DNA of 64,000 nt from Haemophilus haemolyticus (GTDB lineage: Bacteria; Pseudomonadota; Gammaproteobacteria; Enterobacterales; Pasteurellaceae). The stretch lies in the NCBI RefSeq assembly GCF_003352385.1, contig NZ_CP031243.1, positions 1,652,501-1,716,500 on the forward strand, in the 5' to 3' direction. Made by a program: the position numbers and the translations under genes. This document shows, in pieces, positions 9,752 through 19,533 of the stretch (its first letter is position 1; each line of letters starts with the position of its first letter). The notes under the pieces are model-generated. The model did not search any database, was not told the DNA's origin, and saw only the letters and a program-made list of their open reading frames with translations.

Positions 9752-10696
9752 TTAATTAAATTCAGATTGAAGATGAGACGTTGCGACTTTATCTATAATC
9801 GCACCTTTATGCTGAATGACGATGCCAGCAATACGATTGCCTTGCTGACAACAAATTTCGAGAGATTTATTTCGTAAATAACCGTTCAGAAATCCAGCAT
9901 TAAAAGAATCACCAGCAGAGGTTGTATCCACTACATTTAAAATAGGTTCAGGCATCACTTGCCCATATTGAGATAAATACCTATCTGAAAAAATAGCACC
10001 ATTCTTACCGCACTTCACAATCACTTTTGGTATACCAATTTTATGTAATCGTTCTAAAGTATCCCTAGATGTTTTATCTTTCCATAATGCTTGTTCATCA
10101 TCAAAAGTCACCAAAGCTATATTGACACTAGGTAAAAGCTGCAAATAACAATCTTGAGCTTCTTCTAATGAACCCCAAAGTGCAGGGCGATAATTACTAT
10201 CAAAAACAATTTCTGTGCCTTTTTTAGCTAAAGAAGATAATTGCTCAATTAAAAAAGTGCGGTCATTTTTCGGTAAGATTGCTAATGAAATACCACTTAA
10301 ATAAATCACATCAACTTGCTGAAGTTCTGCAATAACCTTAGCAAAATCAGGATGTTGAACCATATAATGTGCTGCAGATTGATTACGCCAATAAAGGAAC
10401 GTGCGTTCTCCTTGAGCGTCTAATTGGATTAAATAAAGACCTGGTTGATGCTGTTCATCCTGTAAAACCCAATTTGTTTGGATGCCATCAGCTTGCCAAT
10501 ATTTAAGCATTTGTTTACTTAAATTATCAGTTCCTAATGCAGAGACATAATGAACTTGAATCTCTTTTGATGAACTTACTCGGCTAAGATAAGTTGCAGA
10601 ATTTAAGGTATCACCACCATAACTTTGCCACATTTCCGCAAAGGGTTTCCCATTGAGCTCAATCATACACTCGCCGATAAATGCTATTTTTTTCAT
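9752..10696 (-). CDS. kdgK: 2-keto-3-deoxygluconate (KDG) kinase
   Basis: PfkB-family sugar kinase that phosphorylates KDG to KDPG. It has 314 residues. YGGDTLNSATYLSR near residue 27 is the substrate-binding block. The family signature NVVDTTSAGDSFNAGFLNGYL near 247 contains the catalytic Asp and the anion hole. It sits between UxuA, which makes KDG, and Eda, which uses KDPG. Its stop overlaps an in-frame alternative start of the SDR gene. Confidence 0.94.
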   Translation of the reverse strand: MKKIAFIGECMIELNGKPFAEMWQSYGGDTLNSATYLSRVSSSKEIQVHYVSALGTDNLSKQMLKYWQADGIQTNWVLQDEQHQPGLYLIQLDAQGERTFLYWRNQSAAHYMVQHPDFAKVIAELQQVDVIYLSGISLAILPKNDRTFLIEQLSSLAKKGTEIVFDSNYRPALWGSLEEAQDCYLQLLPSVNIALVTFDDEQALWKDKTSRDTLERLHKIGIPKVIVKCGKNGAIFSDRYLSQYGQVMPEPILNVVDTTSAGDSFNAGFLNGYLRNKSLEICCQQGNRIAGIVIQHKGAIIDKVATSHLQSEFN

Positions 10697-10715
10697 GATG
10701 TAACTTCCTAATAAA

Positions 10716-11987
10716 TCAAGATAACCAATTCATTGGAACAATTACAATTTCAGGAAAAAATACGATCAACATCATAATAATTGCGTAAACAAATAAGAAT
10801 GGAGCAATTCCTTTGGATAATGCACCTATCCCTAATTTTGATATCCCTGAGCCTACATACAAAACTGTTCCCACGGGCGGTGTTATTAATCCTATAGATA
10901 AATTAATCACCATCATGATTCCGAAATACGCAATATCAATATTATATGCTCTTAACACTGGTAATAAGACTGGAACAAAGATTAATACCGCAGGAATTAA
11001 ATCCATTACACATCCAACAAGTAATAAAAATAGCATTATAATAAACATTAAAATTGTCGGACTATCAGTTAATCCTTTAATCGTTTGGACTAATTCTGTT
11101 GGAATTTGAGCAACTGTAATCGCAAAAGCAGATATCATTGCTGATGCAGCAACAAACATTACCATTGATGTTGTTTTGATGGTACCAATGAAGACGTCTT
11201 TCAATTTAGAAAATGTTAAGCCTTTATAAGCAATACTTACTATGCCAGCATAAATTGCAGCAACAACTCCAGCTTCTGTTGGAGTAAAAATTCCTCCTCT
11301 TAATCCCACAATAATAATGATAGGTAATAATAAAGGCCAAAATGCTTTTTTAAAAGCAACCCATCTTTCTTTGCCAGTTTGTTTTCTTTCTAGACTTGTA
11401 TCATTATTTCTATACAAAATTTTCCAAGTAACCCATAATCCAACGACCATTAATAAGCCTGGTACAGTTCCCCCCATAAATAATTTAGTGATAGATGCCC
11501 CAGCAGTAATACCATAAATGATCATAGGAATGCTTGGAGGAATAACAACTGAAATAATACCTGCAGCACAAATTAATCCTGTGGAACGAGCACCATCATA
11601 TTTTTTAGAAATCATCATAGGAATTAGTATTGCACCTAATGCGGCCGTATCCGCTACCGCAGAACCAGATAACCCTGCAAATATCAACCCAGAGATGATT
11701 GCAACATAACCTAAACCACCTTTAATATGACCAACCATACTTGTTGCAAAATTAATGATTCGTTCAGAAATTCCTCCATGCTTCATTATTTCTCCAGTAA
11801 GCATAAAGAAAGGAATAGCCATCAAAGGAAAATTATTCGTTCCCATCACAAAGTTTTCTGTAATTAATTGCGTATCAAACATATCAAGATGATATAGCAT
11901 AATACTCGCACTCAACAGCATTGATAGTGCTACAGGTACACCAAGAAATAACAATAAGAATAAACTACACAAAAATAATAGTAACAT
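10716..11987 (-). CDS. TRAP transporter large membrane subunit (DctM type)
   Basis: A 423-residue protein with about 12 membrane helices, the ion-coupled channel subunit of a tripartite ATP-independent periplasmic transporter. DctM features include LLFLGVPVALSM at the N-terminus, AGLSGSAVADTAALGAILIPMM near 105 and NLSIGLITPPVGTVLYV near 350. It works with the small subunit and binding protein encoded just upstream. From context the substrate is a sugar acid. Confidence 0.94.
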   Translation of the reverse strand: MLLLFLCSLFLLLFLGVPVALSMLLSASIMLYHLDMFDTQLITENFVMGTNNFPLMAIPFFMLTGEIMKHGGISERIINFATSMVGHIKGGLGYVAIISGLIFAGLSGSAVADTAALGAILIPMMISKKYDGARSTGLICAAGIISVVIPPSIPMIIYGITAGASITKLFMGGTVPGLLMVVGLWVTWKILYRNNDTSLERKQTGKERWVAFKKAFWPLLLPIIIIVGLRGGIFTPTEAGVVAAIYAGIVSIAYKGLTFSKLKDVFIGTIKTTSMVMFVAASAMISAFAITVAQIPTELVQTIKGLTDSPTILMFIIMLFLLLVGCVMDLIPAVLIFVPVLLPVLRAYNIDIAYFGIMMVINLSIGLITPPVGTVLYVGSGISKLGIGALSKGIAPFLFVYAIIMMLIVFFPEIVIVPMNWLS

Positions 11988-11996
11988 TATAAGCTC

Positions 11997-12467
11997 CTAT
12001 TTATCAGAGGATTCTTTATAATCTTTAATCATGCTAAACATGACGATAAAAAAGTAAGATACGGAAGATATAACAGCAGCTAAATATAAAAAAGATGAAG
12101 ATATACCTGTAGCTGGCATTTGTTGAGTATAGGTCAAAGACATCAGTTGTAATGCACCATAAGCTATAAAAATCATTGCAATTAGGACACATATATTTGC
12201 AACTATTAAGACTATTTTTCTATACTTTTCAGGCAACGAAGAAATAATAATATCAACAGTAAGATGAGCTTTATCCTTGGCAACAAGGATAATCCCAAAG
12301 AAAATCATATATACAAAACAAATCCTAGAAAACTCTTCAGAAAATGCAATTCCAGAATCGAAGAAGTACCTCAAGACAGAATTAAAAAACACGAGAGAAA
12401 TCATAATAACTAATGCTAAGATAGAAAGATATTCTAATGCTTTGTCTAAATACTTTGCTATTTTCAT
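11997..12467 (-). CDS. TRAP transporter small membrane subunit (DctQ type)
   Basis: About 156 residues with four membrane helices and the typical DctQ core FFNSVLRYFFDSGIAFSEEFSR near residue 25, whose acidic EE pair is conserved. The frame is open to 12500, but AAGGAGC seven bases before the ATG at 12467 and the usual family N-terminus make 12467 the better start. It lies between the binding protein and the large subunit. Confidence 0.92.
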   Translation of the reverse strand: MKIAKYLDKALEYLSILALVIMISLVFFNSVLRYFFDSGIAFSEEFSRICFVYMIFFGIILVAKDKAHLTVDIIISSLPEKYRKIVLIVANICVLIAMIFIAYGALQLMSLTYTQQMPATGISSSFLYLAAVISSVSYFFIVMFSMIKDYKESSDK

Positions 12468-12532
12468 AAAACAAGCTCCTTCTTTATCCCCCATGAGCAA
12501 TTTATAAAATTGAACATAGGGGATCTTATTAA

Positions 12533-13519
12533 TTATTTAGCTTCATTAATTTTTTGAACTACATCCTTAGCCCAATCATATTTTTTATAAAAACTATCAT
12601 AAAGCACCTTAGATGCATTCACCATATCATTTTTAAATACTTCACTTGGTACGATAATTTCATTTCCATGTTTAGCTAGATAATCTTTAACTTCTAATTC
12701 TGTTTTAATTGCTAATTCCCACTCTTTCTCTTGATACAATTTAGCCGCTTTTTCAAAAATAATTTGATCTTCTTTTGGAATTTTATTCCAAGTTTTTAAG
12801 CTAATTTGCAATAATCCTGGAGAGAAAATATGGTTACTTTGGATAATATATTTTTGTACTTCATATAACCCAGAGTCTTTAATTAACATATACGGATTTT
12901 CTTGACCATCAATTACCTTTTGTTCTAATGCAGTAAAAACTTCACTGAGCGGCATGCTTTGTGGATTTATATTCATTGCTTTAGCCCAATCAACAAAAAG
13001 TGAATTCAGCGGAACTCTTAAACGTAAACCTTTAAAATCGTCAAATTTCTCTAATTTTTTATTAGATGAAATAACACGAAATCCATTTATACCATAGGCA
13101 AGTAATTTAATTCCATACTTCTCCATTTTTTGGCCAATTTTATTTGCGATTGGAGATTCCAATACTTTTTTAGCCTCTTGATTATCCTTAAATAAATAAG
13201 GCCATTCCCAAACTCCAAAAATAGGATCTACATTTTGCAATAATAAACCTGTAATACCTGCTTCTATAGTGCCATTACGTAATCCATTTACAATTTGATC
13301 TTCACCGCCAAGTTGATTATTAGGATAAAGTCTAATCTCATATCTATGATTTGTTTCATTTTCAATTGTTTTCTTAAAATATTCCTGTAATGCAATATGT
13401 GATGGATGCATATCAGAATTATAATGTCCTAACTTAATAATTGTTTTTGCAAATGCACTGCTACTAAACAATATACTTGAAGCAAGTAATAATTTACCTA
13501 AGCCTTTAATTGACTTCAT
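12533..13519 (-). CDS. TRAP transporter periplasmic substrate-binding protein (DctP type)
   Basis: A 328-residue secreted protein. The signal peptide ends near SSSAFA (about residue 24). The DctP fold shows KLGHYNSDMHPSHIALQ, LYPNNQLGGEDQIVNGLRNGTIEAGITG near 65, and the conserved carboxylate-binding Arg region GLRLRVPLNSLFVDWAKAMN near 150. I recall that a close H. influenzae protein was crystallised with L-gulonate, which fits the neighbouring dehydrogenase. Treat that as a recollection rather than something seen here. Confidence 0.94.
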   Translation of the reverse strand: MKSIKGLGKLLLASSILFSSSAFAKTIIKLGHYNSDMHPSHIALQEYFKKTIENETNHRYEIRLYPNNQLGGEDQIVNGLRNGTIEAGITGLLLQNVDPIFGVWEWPYLFKDNQEAKKVLESPIANKIGQKMEKYGIKLLAYGINGFRVISSNKKLEKFDDFKGLRLRVPLNSLFVDWAKAMNINPQSMPLSEVFTALEQKVIDGQENPYMLIKDSGLYEVQKYIIQSNHIFSPGLLQISLKTWNKIPKEDQIIFEKAAKLYQEKEWELAIKTELEVKDYLAKHGNEIIVPSEVFKNDMVNASKVLYDSFYKKYDWAKDVVQKINEAK

Positions 13520-13545
13520 AACCTTCTCCTTATTGATTATGTTTT

Positions 13546-14574
13546 TTAGAAAACTGCATTAATTTTTAAATAATTTTCTGGATGATCAGATAAATCAGAA
13601 ATAAAACTAGGAATTTCTTCAAATTTGATACACTTAGTAATGATATGAGATGCATTAATTTTATTAGTAGCAAGCATATCCAATGCCTCCTCAAATTCCC
13701 CCTTGCTTGTTCTAGAACCATAAATATTCAATTCTTTAAAGGTAATTAAATTTGTTGGTAATGGAGTTTCTGTTTTTGGCCATCCTGTTAAAGCAATTCT
13801 TCCTGCAAAGGAGGCATAATGCAGAGTATTTTTGATAGAAATATTAGCTCCAGATGCCTCCATAACAACTTCAGCCATACGACCACTTGTAATTTCCTTA
13901 ATTCTTTTAATGTCATCCTCCTTATGCGGATTTACAATATGTTCAATTCCCAAGGATTTCGCATACTCAAGACGTTGATCTAAAATATCAACTAAAATTG
14001 GGATCGCTCCATATTGAACCGCTGCTAATGCAGCCATTAACCCAATCGCACCAGCTCCAACAATTACTATGTGTTCTCCTGATTTTAGAGTTGTTCTATG
14101 TAAAGCGTGTAAAGCTATTGTTAAAGGTTCAGCTAAAGGTAATTGATGAATCGGTAGGTTATCTGGGACTTTAGTTAAAAGATGAGCGGGATGTCTAATT
14201 ACCTCTTGCATACCTCCATCAATATGAACACCAATTACCTTTAATGATTCACAACAATTGGTTCTACCAATTGAACAAGGATAGCATTGACCACAAAAAA
14301 CATAAGGATCAACAATTACTCGGTCTCCAACCCCCACCCCACCTGGCATACCAATTCCACTTTCAATTACTCTCCCTACAATTTCATGCCCAAGTATTCT
14401 TGGATAAGTTACTAATGGATTAGTTCCTCTATATGCACCAATATCAGAACCACAAATCCCCATTGATTCTACCTGGATAAGTACATCATTATCACTTTTT
14501 TCGGGATAAGGCACTTCTTTAACAACTACATTGTTTGGTTTTTCTAAGCATATTGCTTTGATTTGCTCCGCCAT
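13546..14574 (-). CDS. Zinc-dependent alcohol dehydrogenase, probable L-gulonate 5-dehydrogenase
   Basis: A 342-residue medium-chain dehydrogenase. Catalytic zinc ligands are in GICGSDIGA near residue 40 and GHEIVGR near 64. The structural zinc site is CGQCYPCSIGRTNCC near 97-111, and the Rossmann motif is VGAGAIGLMAALAA near 172. The pathway needs an enzyme feeding D-fructuronate. RspB-type enzymes oxidise L-gulonate at C5 to that product, so this is the likely role, with L-galactonate or another hexonate as alternatives. It is divergent from the regulator gene across a shared control region. Confidence 0.82.
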   Translation of the reverse strand: MAEQIKAICLEKPNNVVVKEVPYPEKSDNDVLIQVESMGICGSDIGAYRGTNPLVTYPRILGHEIVGRVIESGIGMPGGVGVGDRVIVDPYVFCGQCYPCSIGRTNCCESLKVIGVHIDGGMQEVIRHPAHLLTKVPDNLPIHQLPLAEPLTIALHALHRTTLKSGEHIVIVGAGAIGLMAALAAVQYGAIPILVDILDQRLEYAKSLGIEHIVNPHKEDDIKRIKEITSGRMAEVVMEASGANISIKNTLHYASFAGRIALTGWPKTETPLPTNLITFKELNIYGSRTSKGEFEEALDMLATNKINASHIITKCIKFEEIPSFISDLSDHPENYLKINAVF

Positions 14575-14660
14575 GTTTAGACTCCTTATATGCCATTGAC
14601 AGAATAAAATTACTTGTTATGTTTAACTATGATATGATTATGAAACATAAAAACTCTTTT

Positions 14661-14670
14661 TGGAATACCA
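14661..14670 (+). promoter_or_regulatory. Candidate UxuR-type operator 1
   Basis: TGGAATACCA, within TTTTTGGAATACCAAAT, is a palindrome close to the ExuR/UxuR operator type TTGGTATACCAA. It sits between the divergent dehydrogenase and regulator genes. An identical copy lies 50 bases away, and a CRP site is centred exactly between the two. Confidence 0.65.
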
Positions 14671-14682
14671 AATATCTATTTT

Positions 14683-14698
14683 TGTGAACTACATCACA
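14683..14698 (+). promoter_or_regulatory. CRP-binding site in the sugar-acid control region
   Basis: TGTGA-ACTACA-TCACA is a perfect CRP core palindrome. Its centre (14690.5) is 25 bases from the centre of each flanking operator, consistent with catabolite activation of both divergent transcripts. Confidence 0.75.
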
Positions 14699-14710
14699 AA
14701 AATAAAAAAT

Positions 14711-14720
14711 TGGAATACCA
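14711..14720 (+). promoter_or_regulatory. Candidate UxuR-type operator 2
   Basis: A second TGGAATACCA, within AAATTGGAATACCAATTT. It lies 14 bases before the regulator start codon, so a bound repressor could also block the regulator's own expression. Confidence 0.65.
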
Positions 14721-14734
14721 ATTTAAGGAAAAAT

Positions 14735-15484
14735 ATGGAAAATATAGTAAATAGAACATATACCCGAATCGGTCAATTGCTAAAACAAGATATTTCTCAA
14801 GGAATTTATAGCATTGGAGACAAACTCCCTACAGAACGAGAAATTTCTGAAAAATTTGGTGTAAGTAGAACTATTGTTAGAGAAGCAATGGTTATGTTAG
14901 AAGTAGAAAAGTTAGTAGAGGTAAAAAAAGGCTCAGGCGTTTATGTAGTAAGAACCCCCGAATCAATACATATGGAACATTCAGATTTACCAGATGTAGG
15001 TCCATTTGAACTTTTACAAGCTAGACAACTATTAGAAAGTAGTATTGCTGAATTTGCAGCGTTACAAGCGACTAAAAAAGATATTTTAAATTTAAAACAA
15101 ATACTGAATCGAGAGAAAGAATTACTTACTCAGAATCAAGATGACTATAGTGCAGACAAAGATTTTCATTTGGCACTTGCAGAAATTACACAAAATGATG
15201 TGTTAGTCAAATTACAAGAACAATTGTGGCAATATCGCTTTAATAGTGCGATGTGGGCACAATTACATTCTCGTATTTTACAAAATGATTATCATCATTT
15301 ATGGATAGAAGATCATCAAACAATTTTATCTGCTATTCAAAAGAAAAATGCTAATGAAGCTAGAAAAGCTATGTGGCAACACTTAGAAAATGTAAAAGTA
15401 AAATTATTTGAATTATCTGATGTAGAAGATCCACATTTTGATGGATACCTATTCAATACAAATCCAGTTGTTGTAGGTATCTAA
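14735..15484 (+). CDS. uxuR: GntR/FadR-family transcriptional regulator of the sugar-acid genes (UxuR-like)
   Basis: A DNA-binding repressor with 249 residues from the chosen start. The N-terminal winged helix contains IGDKLPTEREISEKFGVSRTIVREAM (about 30-55), the GntR signature. The C-terminal FCD domain carries ligand- and metal-binding positions, including DKDFHLALAEIT (Asp, His) and later histidines in EDHQTIL. The frame is open upstream to 14660, but that start would lie inside operator 1. AAGGA sits 5 bases before the ATG at 14735. A sugar-acid intermediate is the likely inducer. Divergent from the dehydrogenase-TRAP-kdgK-eda run and cotranscribed with uxuA. Confidence 0.88.
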   Translation: MENIVNRTYTRIGQLLKQDISQGIYSIGDKLPTEREISEKFGVSRTIVREAMVMLEVEKLVEVKKGSGVYVVRTPESIHMEHSDLPDVGPFELLQARQLLESSIAEFAALQATKKDILNLKQILNREKELLTQNQDDYSADKDFHLALAEITQNDVLVKLQEQLWQYRFNSAMWAQLHSRILQNDYHHLWIEDHQTILSAIQKKNANEARKAMWQHLENVKVKLFELSDVEDPHFDGYLFNTNPVVVGI

Positions 15485-15511
15485 ATACTTGTAATAACAT
15501 AGGAGTTAAAA

Positions 15512-16696
15512 ATGGAACAAGCATGGCGTTGGTATGGACCAAAAGATCCTGTTTCTTTATCTGATATTCGTCAAGCAGGCGCAACTGGTATAGTCACTGC
15601 ACTTCACCATATTCCTAACGGTGAAATATGGAGTATTGAAGAAATTAAAAAACGCAAAACTGAAATAGAGAATGCTGGTTTAAGCTGGTCAGTAGTGGAA
15701 AGTGTACCAGTTCATGAAGAGATTAAAACTCAGACTGGAAATTATCAAAAATGGATTAATAACTACAAACAAACTCTTCGCAATCTTGCTCAATGCAGAA
15801 TTGACACTGTTTGTTACAATTTTATGCCAGTTTTAGACTGGACTCGTACCGATCTTGCTTATGAATTACCAGATGGTTCTAAAGCATTACGCTTTGATCA
15901 TATCGCTTTTGCCGCATTTGAACTTCATATTCTAAAACGTCCTGATGCAGAAAAAACCTATAATCAAGAAGAACAAATTGCTGCCAGAACCTATTATGAC
16001 AAGATGTCAGAGCAAGATATAGCGCAATTAACTCGCAATATTATTGCAGGCTTACCTGGGGCAGAAGAAGGTTACACTCTTGATGAATTTCAAACTCAAT
16101 TAGATCGCTATAAAGATATTTCACCCGAAAAATTCCGTACGCATTTGGCTTATTTTTTAAATGAGATCGTACCTGTTGCCCAAGAAGTAGGAATCAAAAT
16201 GGCGATTCATCCAGACGATCCTCCGCGCCCAATCTTAGGCTTACCACGCATAGTTTCAACTATTGAAGATATGCAATGGTTTGTAGAAACTCAACCATTA
16301 CCAGCAAATGGTTTTACAATGTGTACTGGTTCTTATGGCGTACGTTCCGATAATGATCTCGTAAAAATGACAGAACAATTTGCAGATCGTATTTACTTCG
16401 CTCATTTACGTTCTACTCAACGTGAAGATAATCCACTAACCTTCCATGAAGCAGCTCATCTAGAGGGAGACGTAGATATGTTTAATGTAGTAAAAGCTTT
16501 ATTAAACGAAGAATATCGTCGATTAAGCCAAGGAGAAACACGTTTAATCCCAATGCGCCCAGATCATGGGCATCAAATGTTGGATGATTTACGTAAAAAA
16601 ACCAATCCTGGCTACTCTGCCATTGGTCGGTTAAAAGGTCTAGCTGAATTTCGCGGTTTAGAGATGGCATTAAAAAAAGTGTATTTCAATAAGTAA
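15512..16696 (+). CDS. uxuA: D-mannonate dehydratase
   Basis: Metal-dependent enzyme that dehydrates D-mannonate to 2-keto-3-deoxygluconate. The 394 residues match E. coli UxuA. Recognisable blocks are [28 protein letters not shown] at the N-terminus, [18 protein letters not shown] near 100, [18 protein letters not shown] near 230, and [11 protein letters not shown] near 350 (metal-binding histidines). An AGGAG sequence precedes the start. It lies just downstream of uxuR in one transcription unit, while the downstream pathway enzymes are on the other strand. Confidence 0.97.
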   Translation: MEQAWRWYGPKDPVSLSDIRQAGATGIVTALHHIPNGEIWSIEEIKKRKTEIENAGLSWSVVESVPVHEEIKTQTGNYQKWINNYKQTLRNLAQCRIDTVCYNFMPVLDWTRTDLAYELPDGSKALRFDHIAFAAFELHILKRPDAEKTYNQEEQIAARTYYDKMSEQDIAQLTRNIIAGLPGAEEGYTLDEFQTQLDRYKDISPEKFRTHLAYFLNEIVPVAQEVGIKMAIHPDDPPRPILGLPRIVSTIEDMQWFVETQPLPANGFTMCTGSYGVRSDNDLVKMTEQFADRIYFAHLRSTQREDNPLTFHEAAHLEGDVDMFNVVKALLNEEYRRLSQGETRLIPMRPDHGHQMLDDLRKKTNPGYSAIGRLKGLAEFRGLEMALKKVYFNK

Positions 16697-16702
16697 AAGA
16701 AA

Positions 16703-16744
16703 AAGTGCGGTCATAACAAAACATTATTTTTATCGACCGCACTT
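16703..16744 (+). terminator. Inverted uptake-signal pair between uxuA and terC
   Basis: AAGTGCGGT at 16703-16711 and ACCGCACTT at 16736-16744 can pair around a loop of about 24 bases. They sit between convergent genes. The large loop makes it a weaker terminator than other pairs in the window. Confidence 0.55.
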
Positions 16745-16749
16745 CTAAT

Positions 16750-17463
16750 TTATTTCATCAATCTTCTCATTCTAATATTTATCATTTCGACTACAACAGA
16801 GAATCCCATTGCAAAATAGATATAACCTTTCGGGATGTGAATATCTAAACTTTCTGCAATTAAGCTAATTCCTACTAAAACTAAGAAAGCTAAAGCTAGA
16901 ATTTTCAACGTTGGGTGTGTATCCACAAAATCGCCGATTGGTTTTGCAGCAAACATCATCACGCCAACGGCAATAATAATCGCCAAAATCATCACAGGAA
17001 GATGGCTTGCCATACCTACTGCTGTAATCACGGAATCTAAAGAAAATACAATATCTAGCACTGCAATTTGAATTAATACGCCAAGATAACTCACTTTATT
17101 TTTTCTTTCCGATTCATGATGGTCTTGATGATTGATTGCTTCTTTAATTTCGCCAGAACTTTTTATAATCAGGAATAAACCACCGATTAATAAAATCAAA
17201 TCACGCCCAGAAATTTCTTGATTAAACACAGTAAATAACGGTGCAGTAAGTTTCATCATCCACGCTAGTGACATTAAAAGTAAAATTCTTGTCAGCATTG
17301 CCAAACCAAGTCCAACAATACGACCAGACTGGCGTTGACTTTCAGGTAAACGCCCAACTAGGATACTAATAAAAATAATATTATCGACCCCTAAAACGAT
17401 CTCCAAAGCAGCAAGTGTCGCAAGTGATATCCACGCTTCAGGATCAGTAATCCATTCAAACAT
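16750..17463 (-). CDS. TerC-family membrane protein
   Basis: A 237-residue protein with about seven membrane helices. LEIVLGVDNIIFISILVGRLP near residue 20 and IAVLDIVFSLDSVITAVGMA near 132 are the paired TerC signatures with membrane-embedded acidic residues. It matches the YgdQ-like subgroup. TerC proteins are linked to metal-ion export, including manganese exoenzyme loading, but the substrate here is unknown. A histidine-rich loop (NHQDHHESERKN, about 112-123) could bind metal. Confidence 0.88.
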   Translation of the reverse strand: MFEWITDPEAWISLATLAALEIVLGVDNIIFISILVGRLPESQRQSGRIVGLGLAMLTRILLLMSLAWMMKLTAPLFTVFNQEISGRDLILLIGGLFLIIKSSGEIKEAINHQDHHESERKNKVSYLGVLIQIAVLDIVFSLDSVITAVGMASHLPVMILAIIIAVGVMMFAAKPIGDFVDTHPTLKILALAFLVLVGISLIAESLDIHIPKGYIYFAMGFSVVVEMINIRMRRLMK

Positions 17464-17560
17464 AATTTTTCCTATAATAGAGTTAAATAAATCCGAAAGT
17501 GCGGATCATAATGGCTTTATAATGAAAAGCAATCGTTATTTATATTTGAGAAATGATTGA

Positions 17561-19390
17561 TTAGTCGTTTTTAAGGGTTTCAAAAATCCTTTCAGCAAGT
17601 TTAGGGGAAATCCCTGGCACTGAAGCAATTTCATCTAATGTCGCCTTTTTCACACCTTGTAAACCACCAAGATATTTAAGTAAAGCCTGACGACGTTTAG
17701 CACCCACTCCTTCAATGGTTTCTAAACCACTTTGTGTAAAGGCTTTTTGACGTTTTTTACGGTGTCCGCTTATTGCGTGATTATGGCTTTCATCACGGAT
17801 GTGTTGAATCAAATGCAATGCCAAACTATCATCAGGCAAATGAATTTCGCGGTCTTGTTTGCTGATGATCAGCACTTCCTGCCCTGCTCGACGATCCACA
17901 CCTTTTGCTACGCCAATTAAGTGCGGTCTATTTTTATCCCATTTTACTTGAATATGTTGGAATACTTTCATCGCACGATTTAATTGCCCTTTTCCACCAT
18001 CAATAAAAATAATATCGGGAATTTTATCTTCTTCTAAATCACGCTCATAACGTTTCTGCAACGCTTGTTCCATTGCTGCATAATCATCCCCACCAGTAAT
18101 GCCTTCAATATTAAAACGACGATAATCAGATTTCAGTGGGCCTTCTTGATTAAAGACAACACAAGATGCTACTGTTTGATTTCCCATCGTATGGCTTATA
18201 TCGAAACATTCCATACGCTTAATTTCAGGAAGATTTAACAACTCACATAACGCTTGATAACGTTCTGACATTCGTGAAGATTGTTTAAGTTGTACATTTA
18301 AAGCCGCTTTAGCATTAACTTGTGCGAGCTGTAAGTATTTACTCTTATCACCTTTTACGCTTTCTTGAATCATCACTTTTCTGCCCGCTTGCTCCGTAAG
18401 AAGTTGTTCAAGCTCTGATTTTTCAGCTAATTGACGATCGACAATAATGCTATTCGGGATACTTCGTCCTTGATGACCTTGTAAATAAAATTGCCCCACA
18501 AAAGTTTCGGTAAGTTCCGATAAATCCGTATTAGCCGGTACTTTTGGGAAATAACTGCGGTTGCCTAGCACTTTTCCTTGACGAATAAACATCACTTGTA
18601 CGCAGGCTAAACCGTGTTGATAAGCGATGGACATAATATCCATATCATCTAAACGCTCATTGGATACAAATTGTTTTTCTATAACTGAACGCACCGCCTG
18701 AATTTGATCGCGATAACGAGCCGCCTGTTCAAAATCTAAATTTCTGCTTGCCTGCTCCATTTTACCGATTAAATAATCTAACACCTGTTGATCTTTGCCT
18801 TGTAAAAATAAGCGCGCTAATTCAACTTGCTGATTATATTCTTCATCAGAAACATATCCCTGTACACAAGGTGCGGAACAACGCCCAATTTGATATTGCA
18901 AACAAGGACGAGAGCGGTTGGAATAAACGGAATTTTCACATTGGCGAACAGGGAAAAGTTTTTGCAAAAGCGATAACGTTTCACGCACGGCTCCCGCGTG
19001 AGGATAAGGCCCGAAATATTCACCTGCAAATTTTTTAGAACCACGATAAGAAGTAATTCTTGGGTGGCGTTCTTTGGTTAATAAAATAAATGGATAGGAT
19101 TTATCATCACGCAATAATACGTTATAGCGAGGCTGATAAAGCTTGATGAAATTATGCTCTAGCAGTAAAGCTTCCGTTTCAGATGAAGTTAGCGTGGTGT
19201 CAATATGATGAATTGACGCCACCAACGCTTCTGTTTTTTTACTGCTCAGATTTTTACGAAAATAGCTTGAAAGACGTTTTTTTAAATCCTTTGCTTTCCC
19301 AACATAAATAACCTGATCTTTATCGTCATACATACGATAAACACCAGGTTCGTGAGAGACATCAGCGAGGAATTTTTTGTAATTGTACAT
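17561..19390 (-). CDS. uvrC: Excinuclease ABC subunit C
   Basis: Dual-incision nuclease of nucleotide excision repair. The chosen start gives 609 residues (E. coli 610). The frame extends to 19459, but residues 1-23 of that frame are unlike UvrC. Domains in order: GIY-YIG nuclease ([21 protein letters not shown] near 15), cysteine cluster ([17 protein letters not shown] near 155), UVR motif near 205-235, RNase H-like nuclease ([10 protein letters not shown] near 400) and C-terminal helix-hairpin-helix repeats ([20 protein letters not shown]). It lies downstream of kdsB. Confidence 0.96.
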   Translation of the reverse strand: MYNYKKFLADVSHEPGVYRMYDDKDQVIYVGKAKDLKKRLSSYFRKNLSSKKTEALVASIHHIDTTLTSSETEALLLEHNFIKLYQPRYNVLLRDDKSYPFILLTKERHPRITSYRGSKKFAGEYFGPYPHAGAVRETLSLLQKLFPVRQCENSVYSNRSRPCLQYQIGRCSAPCVQGYVSDEEYNQQVELARLFLQGKDQQVLDYLIGKMEQASRNLDFEQAARYRDQIQAVRSVIEKQFVSNERLDDMDIMSIAYQHGLACVQVMFIRQGKVLGNRSYFPKVPANTDLSELTETFVGQFYLQGHQGRSIPNSIIVDRQLAEKSELEQLLTEQAGRKVMIQESVKGDKSKYLQLAQVNAKAALNVQLKQSSRMSERYQALCELLNLPEIKRMECFDISHTMGNQTVASCVVFNQEGPLKSDYRRFNIEGITGGDDYAAMEQALQKRYERDLEEDKIPDIIFIDGGKGQLNRAMKVFQHIQVKWDKNRPHLIGVAKGVDRRAGQEVLIISKQDREIHLPDDSLALHLIQHIRDESHNHAISGHRKKRQKAFTQSGLETIEGVGAKRRQALLKYLGGLQGVKKATLDEIASVPGISPKLAERIFETLKND

Positions 19391-19533
19391 AGAATATTTT
19401 ACCAATAACAAAAGACATCTTGCCTTCCCTACTTTCTGGGGAAGAAACCTAAAGAGCAAAAGGGGCTTGCGATGTTAAATTTATCCCCCCTTAGCCTTCG
19501 ACAGCTCCCCCGCAAGCAGGGGGAGCCAAGTAT

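Noticed and set aside
10813-11709. Plus-strand open frames opposite the TRAP large subunit
   Set aside because: Antisense shadows of a hydrophobic protein gene, with no ribosome-binding sites or recognisable domains.
14660-14734. Longer start for the GntR regulator at 14660
   Set aside because: It would place operator 1 and the CRP site inside the coding region, and the extra residues are not GntR-like. A proper ribosome-binding site precedes 14735.
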